64,000 nt of DNA from Tuctoria greenei. Taxonomy: Eukaryota > Streptophyta > Magnoliopsida > Poales > Poaceae. The stretch is taken from contig JAYESD010000005.1 in NCBI GenBank assembly GCA_036927565.1, forward strand, positions 96,388,301 through 96,452,300, given 5' to 3'. Both the position numbers and the translations under genes were made by a program. Positions within the stretch are counted from its first letter, which is position 1; every line of letters begins with the position of its first letter. The notes under the pieces are model-generated. The model was given only the letters and a program-made list of their open reading frames with translations, searched no databases and was not told the DNA's origin. This document shows, piece by piece, positions 46,003-55,474 of the stretch.

Positions 46003-46180
46003 GTGGATATGAGCCTGGTTGGTGTGACGTACCTGTTCATGATCCTGTAGTCAAAGATGCTGCAGACCATGCTGTGAAATCAATCCATCAGAAGTCCAAC
46101 AGTTTGGCTGAAAATGTTGTTTGATGTCCTTTGGCTAGGTCGTGGATGATTTCGTGAAATTTGACATTCTCATGATGTGT
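46003..46180 (+). pseudogene. Captured phytocystatin C-terminal fragment
   Basis: After a good splice acceptor (46001-46002) the sequence encodes GWCDVPVHDPVVKDAADHAV, then KSIHQKSNSL. A TGA follows at 46122-46124. Ten bases on, VVDDFVKFDILM resumes after a short deletion. Plant cystatins with a C-terminal extension carry a second, legumain-inhibiting cystatin-like domain with this wording (VPVHDPVVKDAADHAV, SNSL, AEVVEDFAKFD). The copy lacks the N-terminal cystatin domain and its QxVxG loop. It lies in H2 between the Ptta gene and the right array, same strand, with the upstream intron retained. I infer capture of genomic host DNA by the transposon. Confidence 0.8.
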
Positions 46181-46282
46181 TGTGACTCTTGTGAACCTGA
46201 TAGTGTTTTGTTGGTTTTTGTGTGTCTGCTGGATCTGTTTGTGTAATACCTGTCTTCTTTTTTTTAAAAAAAAATAAGAAAA

Positions 46283-46691
46283 ACTTATAGACGACGAGTG
46301 TACTGAGGCCGTCGTCTATAAGGAACTCTTATAAACGACGGTCGTTAGAAAACCGTCGTTTCTTGGGGTCCTTATAGACGACAGTTCATGTGTGTCCGTT
46401 GTCTATAATAGTCCTTATAGACGATGGTTCTTCTGTGGCCATCATCTACAAGGTTTCCATGCTGCCACGTGGATGGAGCTAACTTATTGACAACATCTAA
46501 GTTTGGCCGTCGTCAATTAGTTAATTGATGATGGTTACCGTCGTCTATAATATTATAGACGATAAATAATTGTAGATGGCCGAGAACCGTCGTCTATAAG
46601 GATATATTGTCGTCTATAAGTTATAAACGATGGTACATACCTTATAGACGACGGTTCTCGACCGTCGTCTATTATCGCGATTCATGTAGTG
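46283..46691. repeat. H2 right subterminal array and TIR
   Basis: About 14 copies of ATAGACGACGGT and its complement, ending with the inverted terminal repeat TCGCGATTCATGTAGTG (46675-46691). Confidence 0.88.
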
Positions 46692-46694
46692 TTG

Positions 46695-47942
46695 TCTCGA
46701 CGCCACCTATAATTCTGATGTAGGAAACGACGATGACCCATGTAGCAATACTTTCGTCCATTTTTCAACCACAAGGCGTTAGTGTTTATATGGTAGTATG
46801 GACATGCTAGCTTACCTTTTGTGCTCCATCCACATAGCATTGCATATGCTGGAAAATTATTTATTGTCCACAATATAGAAGCTTGCGTGCGAAATGTCTT
46901 TTTCTTTGAATTGTCGTATGTTTCAACACCATCAGAACATAATTTCAGTAGCTCATCAATCAAAGGCTGCAGATACACATCAATGTTGTTTCCAGGAGAC
47001 TTTATCCAAGAAATTATCATTGACATCAACCAATAAGGTTGCTTCATACAGAACCAAGGTGGTAGATTATAAGAGATTAGAATCACAGGCCATGTACTAT
47101 AAGAAACATTCATTATTCCAAAAGGATTGAAACCATCAAATGCTAGCCCAAGTCTTATGTTGCGAGGATCAAATGAGAAATTTGGGTGAATGCTATCAAA
47201 ATGCTTCCATGCTTTCGAATCTGCAAGATGGCATAATATTCCATCATCAATACATTGTTCTTTGTGCCAGCGCATGTTTGATGACGTTGATTCTGCCATA
47301 TAAAACCTTTGAAGATGGAGAATAAGAGGGAAGTATCATAGAATCTTGCGTGCTACAAGCTTTTTGGCTTCTCCACTAGGTAAAGCCTCTCTTGCATCTC
47401 CACTAGTACTATTTTTCCATCTTAATTCAATATATTTTGGGCATCGATCCAAAAGAGAATAGTCCTTCTGGAATAACAAACAGTCATTGACACATGCATC
47501 GATCTTTTTATAGCCCAGCCCAAGGTCACAAAAAAACCTTCTGAACTTCATCAAGTGTATTAGGATTGCAGTGGGCCTCTGGAAGCACATATGAGAATAG
47601 TTCAAGGATCAATCACACGCTTTTTTGCTCAAACCAGCTAAACACTTTATCTGGTACAACATGACAAAGAAGGATAATTGGGTCTTCTTCTCACAACCTG
47701 GATACAACTCCTTGGCATCATTCAATAATTCATAGAATGCCTTTGCACACCCAGTTGGATCATGCTGGTTTATAGCATTTTCTGGATCATCAACATTTGC
47801 TTAAGTACCACCATGATCAGTGCCTCTAAGTAGACTGGACAACATATTTTCCATAGTAGAATCATCAAAAATTATCTCCTCATTATTTGTTGATTGCTCA
47901 GCAATATTTCTCTCATCCCATTTTTCTCCACGGTGTACCCAA
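46695..47942 (-). pseudogene. H1 TNP2-like transposase, middle piece
   Basis: This piece lies between the H2 and H3 insertions. From the H3 side it begins WVHRGEKWDERNIAEQ, completing the Transpos_assoc domain. An acidic linker has one stop (47799-47801) near ENAINQHDPTGCAKAFYELL. Transposase_21 starts with CEKKTQLSFFVMLYQIKCL and DLGLGYKKIDACVNDCLLFQ. After a break near 47330 it continues MRWHKEQCIDDGILCHLADS, LGLAFDGFNPFGIMNVSYST, WPVILISYNLPPWFCMKQPY and GHRRFLHQNYRWRRD. There it meets the H2 insertion, and the next codons lie at 40551. Stops and a frameshift inactivate it. Confidence 0.88.
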
Positions 47943-48510
47943 CACTACTACAAAAAGCATTTTTACAGGCGCCTCAAATTTTCAAACACAGGCGGTCCTT
48001 AAAAATATGCGACTGTGATGACGAATGATATAATAACCGTCTGTGATGACAGAACAACACAGTCGGATTTTAAGGAACAACCGTCTGGGTAAATACATTA
48101 TCTTCACAGACGGTTCTTATTTAAGAACCGTCAATAATGCAATGAACTTCACAGACGGATTTTAAGAAACAACCGCCTGGGTAAATACATGATCTTCATA
48201 GACGGTTCTTAATTAATAACCGTCTGTAATGCAATGAACTTCACAGACAGATTTTAAGAAACAATCGCCTGGGTAAATACATGATCTTCGTTGGCGGTTC
48301 TTAATTAATAACCATCTGTAATGCAATGAACTTCACAGATGGATTTTAAGGAACAACCGTCTGGGTAAATACATGATCTTCGTTGGCGGTTCTTAATTAA
48401 TAACCGTCTGTAATGCAATGAACTTCATAGACGGTTCTTGATTAACAACGGCCTAAGAAGATCATGTATTTTCAGTGGCGGTCATTGTTTAATTATCATA
48501 AGCGGTTTTC
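47943..48510. repeat. H3 left TIR and subterminal array
   Basis: Units of about 75-80 bases contain CTTCACAGACGG, GGTTCTTAATTAATAACCGTCTG and GTAATGCAATGAA. About seven units precede 48510. Confidence 0.88.
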
Positions 48511-48772
48511 ATTGAAATTACAGGGATGTAGTTGCAATTATCACAACTGTATGTAGTCGTGCAGGCAAAATTGTATCAGGAAAAAAACACAGATGAGCTA
48601 GCGGATACTAGTAAAGTAATGCATTATAGGAAATGCTCGATCACCAGTGAGGCTGGCTTAATTGTGATAATACACCATTAGAGGCTTTACAATTGTTCAA
48701 AGATAATTTCTTTACACACTGAACAAAAATCATGCTACATTCATTGTAGATTGACGATGAAGCTCCCATCGA
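48511..48772 (-). other. Likely 3' untranslated region of the SUMO-E2-like gene
   Basis: Low-complexity AT-rich sequence between the stop codon and the left array. No ORF was seen. Confidence 0.4.
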
Positions 48773-49611
48773 TCAATCTAAATTGTACCGTCCTGCTTGC
48801 TCCCGAACACGTCTCTTATATTCCGCTGGATCCTGAAAATATTGACATTATTTAAATTAACAAATGTCGAAGGAGGAATGAATAACCTACATTGGTCACT
48901 AAGTCAAAGTGTCATCTAACCTTGATAAGTAGATTATAGCAATCATTTTCAACATCAGGCACATTTGGCTGATGCAGCAAACGCTGAACTTCAAGTAGTA
49001 TAGTTTTGATTGTAAAAGCACTGCACCACCCCTACGAAATATAATTTAAGCAATATAAGAAACCAGTTCAAATAAGTTCGACAACAATTATAAGTAATAA
49101 TTACATGAATAAAATAGGTCTATCTTACAGTCTCTTGATCAAGAATCCCGATGCAGAGTGCTCCCGAATGATGGACATTTGGGTGGAAGAACCCAATTGG
49201 AAAGGCGCATCTTGGAGGCACCAAGGGATAGTCCTCAGAGAAGGAGATTGTCAGGGGTAGTAACCATCTTCCCATTCAGCCTGCAAAAGAAATTTATTAA
49301 TAGGAGGACGATGGTTAAACTCATATTGTGCTTGTTCTTCATGACTTACCCCTTCTTTACCGGGGACGATGCACTGCCACTTCAATAAATCTCCCGATTT
49401 AGGCTTCGCAGAGAAACCCTACGCGGAGAAATTGAAAATACCAAAAACAAACAAGACGGAAAAACAAACTATAGTTAAGTTCATCAGTCCATTACAGATA
49501 CATATGTATATACAACCATGTGACCGGTGTGCCATATGTACATACATGGGGATGGTTCTTGCGCCATGCCAAGCGCTCCTCCTTCAATCGGCTACACGCC
49601 CGAGACATCAT
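48773..49611 (-). pseudogene. SCE1-like: UBC9/SCE1-like SUMO-conjugating E2 enzyme gene carried by H3
   Basis: E2 enzymes of this type take SUMO from the E1 and pass it to target lysines. Five exons on the minus strand join in phase 0 with GT-AG borders: 49611-49546, 49418-49350, 49280-49129, 49031-48921, 48832-48773. They spell MMSRACSRLKEERLAWRKNH, GFSAKPKSGDLLKWQCIVPG, ISFSEDYPLVPPRCAFPIGF, FHPNVHHSGALCIGILDQET, GWCSAFTIKTILLEVQRLLH and DPAEYKRRVREQAGRYNLD. The HPN motif and catalytic Cys (codon 49153-49155, ALCIGIL) are kept. The length is about 152 residues against about 160 for plant SCE1, with the loop before WQC shortened. The only break is a missing C after YYP at about 49251-49257, giving a TGA. 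It starts 142 bases after the TNP2 stop on the same strand, with an acceptor-like TTTCAG just before the ATG. General ubiquitin E2s are excluded by the RLxEERxAWRKNHPHGF start and the DPAEYKRRVR end, which are specific to SUMO E2s. Confidence 0.88.
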
Positions 49612-49752
49612 TATCTGAAAGACCAAACTTCCAAATCATTGAGTCCAAACGCATATGTACACAAATGCAAAAGGACACAATCCATATACCAACATTGTTC
49701 TAAGTTGATTTCAGAAGATACAAATATGTACAATATATATCATCTCGCATTG

Positions 49753-52474
49753 CTATATACATTTTTTTCCAGCATTGACATCTTCTCGCATATAGGGTTT
49801 CAAATTCTTTTTAATGCTTCTCTCTACGCGCTTGATGTTTTCTGGTTCGGTGAAAAGGTACATCTCTTCATACTGATTATATTCCTCTTCATTATCTCCC
49901 ACATTGTCAACCCCAACAATATTTTGCTTTCCAGAAACAACTACGTGCAACTTCTTAGTTTCTGGATCTTGAACATAAAAAACTTGTGCAACATTATCGG
50001 CGAGAACCCACAGGTCATCTTTGTAACCCACTTTATTCAAGTCTACCAGTGTCAGCCCGTAATTGTCCACTTTCAAACCATCAAGATGTTTGACCCATTG
50101 GCACTTAAATACGGGCATTACCATTCTTTCACCATAATCGAGTTCCCATATTATCTCTATGAACCCGAAGTATGTGGTCTTCGGCCCTTGTGAATCATAA
50201 GCCTCAATACGAACACCGCTATTTTGTGCAACACTCTTACCGTCTTTTTCTTTAGTGTAAAATGTGTAACCATTGATGTCATATGCTTGCCATGATATTA
50301 CCAAAGCAGATGGGCCACAAGCTAACTTCTTCATTGTTGCCTCTTCTAGTGTTTCCGTATGATATATTTTTGTCCATTAACCATTCAGTGAAACATCTTC
50401 TGTGCTCTTTCATGATCCAGTCCTCTTTGCAGTCTTGGTTTTTATCACGAAGCTCAATTTGGTGTTCCTCGATGTACGGCTCAGCTATTGCGAGCTGTTG
50501 TAGTACACCAAAATGTGCACGGTGTGCATTCTTGTAATCTTGAACAATAAAAGTTTTCTTACCCACTTTGCCTCTCCCACGTAGTCTACCCTCATGTATC
50601 GGTATAGGCACACCTATCAATTTTCCATCTTTGATATAATCAGCGCAACCCTCAATCACTTCTTCAGTTGTGTATCCTTCCATAATTGAACCCTCTGGGT
50701 GAGCAAGGTTCCGCACATAACCTTTTAATACTCCTAAATATCTCTCCAACGAAAACATATGATATAGTGGCCCCAATGCTTTTATCTGGTCAACAAGATG
50801 TATGATTAGGTGTACTTGCATATCAAAAAAGGATGGTGGGAAACACATCTCGAGCTTGCACATTGTCTCGATGATGTATGTTTTCAGATAGTCTAAATCT
50901 TCACGTGCTATCACCTTTTGCGATACTGCATTGAAGAAGTAACACAAACGTGTGATGACAACTTTCATATGCTCAGGTTTGATTACTCTTATTGCAATGG
51001 CAAGGAAAACTGTCATCATCATGTGACAGTCGTGAGAATTATAACCGAATAAAGACAAGTCTTATCGAGACTAGTTTGCGGATATTGGATGAGAAACTTG
51101 TGGGCACTTTGATCCCACGCAAGCATTCACAAATTGCTTTTTTCTCTTCTAGCGTCAAGTTGTAGCTGGCTGGGGGAAGGTAATGCTTCCCGTTCGCCTT
51201 TTCTACTGGATGAAGCTCTGGTCTCAAATCAAGATTTACTAGGTCCGTACGTGAATTTAATCCGTCCTTTGTTTTCCTCGGCATGTCCAACAAGGTCCCA
51301 ATGATGCTCTCAAATACATTCTTTGTAACGTGCATCAAATCAATACTATGGCAAAATTCCAGATTCTTCCAATACGGAAGATACTTGAAAAAAATTTATT
51401 GTTTCTTGAAAGCCATGTCAGTTGTATCATTCGAAGATGTACTTTTCTTTCTCTTAATTCCTTTACTCTTTTTTCCCTTACGAAAGCAATATGAATGTTC
51501 TTGACCATTTCAAACACATGTTTTCCACTGTAAGGTTTCGGTGCAGTATCTTTTTCGATTTTGTTATCAAATTATTCTTTCATCTTCCTATACTTGTGTG
51601 TATCTGTCAAGAACCGTCGATGTCTCATCTACACCGTCTTTCTGGATGAAGTGAGGTATAGAAATCCAGTTCTATCCACACACCTAACGCAACCTTTCTT
51701 CCCTTTCATTTGTCCCGATAATGTAAACAGTCCGGGATAATCATGCACGGTAACGAATATCATTGCTCTTAGCATGAAATACTCCTGCTTGTACTCATCC
51801 CATGTACGTACCCCTTCATTCCACAATATCGCCATATCTTCCATTAAAGGTTCCAAGAACACATCAATTTCGATGCCGGGTTGTTTCGGACCTTGGATAA
51901 GAACAGATAATAAGATATATTTCCTTTTGTGACACAACCACGTCGGTAGGTTGTCCATAGTTAAGACCACGGGCCATGTGTTGTGTATGCTCCTTTTTTC
52001 ACCAAACGGATTCATTCCATCTGTACCCAAGGCAAACCTCACATTTCTGATTTCCTTCGCAAATTCTGGATACTGAATATCAAAAATTTTCCACTGCGTT
52101 GCATCACCAGGGTGTCGTATATGTTTTTCATTCTTCTTGCGTTGCTCGGAATGCCAACGCATAAGTTCAGCCTCCCTAGGATTTGAGAACAAACGCTTCA
52201 AGCGATCAATTACCGGAAAGTACCACATCACCAATGCAGGAATTTTTCTCTTATTCTTCCCGTCTGCATCGCCAGAAGTATCGTCATCGTCACCTTCAGG
52301 ACCAATAATAAACTTCTTATTCTTCTGAGTCTTTTTCATGTTGGTAACATACTGGTGATTGTAGTCCTTGTATCTACTGACACCACAAATGGGGCATCTA
52401 GTCCTTCTTGTATCCCTTGCTTCTTTTTTATTTAGATTCCAATATAAATACTCAAACATGTTTAGATTCTGCAA
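49753..52474 (-). pseudogene. H3 TNP2-like transposase
   Basis: The catalytic CACTA transposase. From 52474 it reads LNMFEYLYWNLNKKEARDTR and CPICGVSRYKDY. Transposase_21 follows with LKRLFSNPREAELMRWHSEQ, FALGTDGMNPFGEKRSIHNT, WPVVLTMDNLPTWLCHKRKY and LSGQMKGKKGCVRCVDRTGF. After breaks between 51630 and 51340 it continues MHVTKNVFESIIGTLLDM. DUF4218 has CKLEMCFPPSFFDMQVHLII and SLERYLGVLKGYVRNLAHPE. DUF4216 has QNSGVRIEAYDSQGPKTTYF and GERMVMPVFKCQWVKHLDGL. An N-terminal Transpos_assoc domain is not visible. The stretch upstream (52475-53400) is AT-rich and rearranged. At least four frameshifts or stops are present. The SUMO-E2-like gene follows directly downstream. Confidence 0.9.
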
Positions 52475-53320
52475 ATTGTGTCCAAATTCGATGATTCTTT
52501 CTTCTACATTTGTATAAAATTAACATCTACCACCTGAACAAAATATTTTTAAAACTTGTATAGCTGACATTGTAATGTTTTGGTAAATATCAAATTAATT
52601 TCTACTCACATATTATTCACATTTGTGTATCTCATAAAAAAAGTTCCTTCACTCAAAATTGTTGGTATGAACATATTTGTATAATTTATACATGTATGAA
52701 TTTTTTTAATTTTTTTAAAAGCATTCCAACATGTCAAACTTCAAATTATCCACCATTCTAACTAAATGCTCATATACATATGAGGCATTCATCAAATTAT
52801 GAACACACATTGATTCAAAAAAATTTAAAAAAAATCTGAAAAAATTCGTAGAGGTTGGTATGATGAGTAAAAATGTCCACTGAAAAAATAAATGAAAAAA
52901 GGCATTATATTCATCAAGATAGAAAATGAAAAATAGCATTTGTTGTATGTTTTTTATGTTCTGACCAATTTCAAAGGATTTATGAAGTGAAATTTAATGG
53001 TAACCTTTACTTATCAATAATATTACAAGAAAGTGGATTTTTGCCTTTTAAAGGACCACATTTAATCAAGAATATTAATTAAGAAGAAGTAAATATTTTC
53101 ACAGGCGGTTGGTACTTAACAACTGCCTGAAAATATATTTATCTCAAGCGGGTATTACTTAACAACCGCCTGAGATAATGCCTGATACTTTTCTTCAGTT
53201 TCCTTGTCCCTTGCTTCTTTTTTATTTACATTCCAATATAAATACTCAAACATGTTTAGATTCTGCAAATTGTGTCCAAATTCGATGATTCTTTCTTCTA
53301 CATTTGTATAAAATTAACAT
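52417..53320. repeat. Duplicated 115-bp segment flanking an AT-rich spacer in H3
   Basis: Bases 52417-52530 and 53205-53320 are near-identical (CTTGCTTCTTTTTTATTTA to TGTATAAAATTAACAT). Between them lies AT-rich DNA without genes and a short subterminal-type array (53097-53185: ACAGGCGGTTGGTACTTAAC and relatives). This looks like an internal duplication that placed array repeats behind the transposase promoter. Confidence 0.75.
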
Positions 53321-53411
53321 AGATGAACAAAGATAGATTTCATTCTTAACAATATTTACAAAACAGAAGCAACTAAAAACAACAAAAAGAAAAACTAATT
53401 AAATCCTACTC

Positions 53412-53852
53412 CTACTCCTCTTCCTCCTCCTCCTCCTCCTCCTCCTCCTTCTCGTCCTCCGGCGGAGACTCCAGCACCGGTGCAACAGGAGACAGGGCCG
53501 GCTGCACCGGCTGCACCGGTTGCACCGGCGGTGCAACCCCGAGGTTGCTAGACGTCGCCTCCACCAGCGTTCTACGGCCCTCGGGGCCAAGAACCTGGGC
53601 CATCGTCGCAAACAGAATGTCGAGACGATCAGCCACCCCCGTGAGGGCGTAGAGGTAGTGGCCCATGGTACCCATTCCAGTATACTCTGGAAGGGTACCC
53701 AGCCCCAAGGCACTCATGGCAAGAGACATATTGTTGTACGCCTCTCGCACCATGAGGAGGCGCTGCTCGGTGTTCATCTTCTCGGGGGAGCTGCAACATA
53801 GTTTCTTGCAAGGTGGCTCCCTCGGAGGGCTTGGCGGCGGAAGGTCGGCCAT
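53412..53852 (-). CDS. Small conserved CACTA accessory ORF, copy in H3
   Basis: Function unknown. 146 residues, open from MADLPPPSPPREPPCKKLCC to a long Glu tail. Four cysteines sit in PPCKKLCC plus flanks. The middle is Met/Leu-rich and probably helical (EAYNNMSLAMSALGLGTLPE). A block LDILFATMAQVLGPEGRRTL matches the H1 copy. The PVQPVQPVQP repeat precedes the acidic tail (14 Glu near the end), coded by a GAG/GAA microsatellite. The upstream region is GC-rich with a CATAAAG motif on the minus strand (54012-54020). It lies between two subterminal-type arrays and divergent from the long plus-strand gene. Because it is intact and occurs in two different CACTA families, it is likely a real element protein. 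A DNA-binding or TNPA-like role is only a guess. Confidence 0.65.
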   Translation of the reverse strand: MADLPPPSPPREPPCKKLCCSSPEKMNTEQRLLMVREAYNNMSLAMSALGLGTLPEYTGMGTMGHYLYALTGVADRLDILFATMAQVLGPEGRRTLVEATSSNLGVAPPVQPVQPVQPALSPVAPVLESPPEDEKEEEEEEEEEEE

Positions 53853-54047
53853 AGTGGTGTTGGGTCGTCGGAGCGGAGGAAGACGAAGAAAACAAGAGGA
53901 TTCAAAGTGAGTGATGCGCTTGTGAGCGATAGCGCGTCTTTAAGGCCGTGCGGAGTGGAAAAGAAAGGTCGCGCCTCGGGGAAAAGAAAGGTCGCGCACG
54001 GTTGGTGAGGGGTCTTTATGTAGGCGTTCATCAAATTAAGAAGAAGT

Positions 54048-54200
54048 AAATATTTTCACAGGCCCATGTTTAACTCAGGCGGGTGTTACTAACCAACCGC
54101 CTGAGATAATTGTATCTTCTCAGGCGGTTGGTAAGTAAAATCCGACTGAGGTAACAATCTTCTTAGACGGTCGGTACTTAAAATCCGTTTGAGAAAATGT
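54048..54200. repeat. H3 internal subterminal-type array
   Basis: Three to four units of CAGGCGGTTGGTAAGTAA-like motifs lie between the accessory ORF and the TATA box of the long gene. The flank AATTAAGAAGAAGTAAATAT before it is repeated before the array at 53097. Confidence 0.75.
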
Positions 54201-54203
54201 AAG

Positions 54204-54215
54204 TCTATATATACC
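54204..54215 (+). promoter_or_regulatory. TATA box of the H3 DUF8039/Ulp1 gene
   Basis: TCTATATATACC occurs just after the internal array and before a GC-rich leader (54230-54480) that has two splice-like TTCCAGGTACGCC repeats. It should drive the plus-strand gene, with the array as a likely protein-binding site. Confidence 0.55.
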
Positions 54216-55474
54216 CCTCGGCAGCATTGGAAAATCCTAACCCGAGCGAAACACTTAGACGCCGTTAGGCTGCCAAAATTTTGTTTGCCGCCAAGTGTTC
54301 GCCCTCGTCACTTCCAGGTACGCCGCCGAGCTTCGCCGTCACCGCCGAGCTTCGCCCTCCTCACTTCCAGGTACGCCGAGCGAAGCCATTGCCGTCGCCG
54401 CCGAGCTTCAAGGTAAACCCTAAACCCTTCGACCTTCCATCCTCCTTCGTCGTGCCGCCTCCCTCCCCGCCCTCGCTGCCGCCTTGCATATCCTTGGTTA
54501 GGGTTCGGGAATTAGAAAATGGTAGACATCCTTGGTTAGGGTTCGGTGGAATTCGAAAAACTGTCAAGTTCGGTGGCATCTTTGGTTAGGGTTCGGTGGG
54601 GCAAGATTTATGTGGATGGTTATATCACGATAAATTGGTAGTTGGTTTTGTGTGTCTTAAACTGTGAAATCAGTAGCATTTCATCTTCTGGTAGTTTGCA
54701 GAGATAAAACTGTCAAGTTCGAATGAATAGGAGTTACTCCCTTCGTCATGGATGGTTATATCATGATAAATTGGTAGTTGGTTCTGTGTGTCTAAAACTG
54801 TTCTGATACATTAGTGGTAAACATGATTCTAGACTCTAGTAACAGCAGTATATTCCCTATTTCTGTCATCGGCCTTGCATATGCCACATAATTCTCTATT
54901 AGGAGCAAGATTTAGCTATATTTGGTTAAGTTGACCAAATTTGGCTAATTTTGGCTAAGTTACATTAGATATAGTTATACTTGACTAATTTTGACTAAGT
55001 TATGCTATATTTAGCTATATTTGGCTAATTTTGCTTAGAGTTAGCTATGCTAGACTAAGTTTGGCTAATTTTTCTTTTATTTATCTAAGTTTCATTTGAG
55101 CAATTGTAGCTAATTTGTGCTACCAAAGATGTCTGCACTTGTGGCTCCATCAGCTTCATTTGAGCAATTGTACCTAATCTGAGCTACCAAAGTTATGCTA
55201 TATTTAGCTCTGAAGCCAAACAAGTTGTTGGCCAACTCATTTGTGATGCCAGGAGCATCCTCACGCCCATATCTAGGTACCACTAGGTGTGGCGATGGAG
55301 TCTGAGCATATGATGTCGATCTCTATGATACAAGAATTTAGTTAGACCTATATAACTTCAAAAATGTGTTTTGGCTAAATTTACTTAATTGAGCCAAAAT
55401 TGAGAAAATTTGTTTTAAATATGACCAAATTTAGTTGTGCCATTTATTAGATTTTTTGTATTATTAGATCTAGC
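54216..55474 (+). other. Leader and first introns of the H3 long gene
   Basis: The GC-rich leader to 54480 contains a 60-base duplication (CGCCCTCGTCACTTCCAGG type). CTTGGTTAGGGTTCGG then occurs three times (54495-54600). An AT-rich intron-like stretch has many TTTGGCTAA/TTTGACTAA repeats (54905-55090). No ORF is supported. Confidence 0.45.

Larger units (their letters stand above)
40555..46691 (+). mobile_element. H2: CACTA transposon, 6.1 kb, Ptta-only
   Basis: Ends are TACTACTGGAATCGCGACAA on the left (first base mutated from C) and, on the right in reverse, CACTACATGAATCGCGATAA, with 24 of 28 bases shared. The target duplication is TTG (40552-40554, 46692-46694). Subterminal arrays of TAGACGACGGTC-like motifs lie at both ends. 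It holds a multi-exon Transposase_24-type gene on the plus strand and a captured cystatin fragment, but no TNP2. It probably depended on TNP2 from another element. It sits inside the Transposase_21-coding part of H1. Confidence 0.9.

Noticed and set aside
49369..50193. Long plus-strand ORF of 274 codons
   Set aside because: It is antisense to the DUF4216 part of TNP2 and its own translation resembles no protein.
54495..54600. TTAGGGTTCGG repeats resembling telomere sequence
   Set aside because: The period is not 7 (TTTAGGG) and only three copies occur in a leader, so it is not telomeric.
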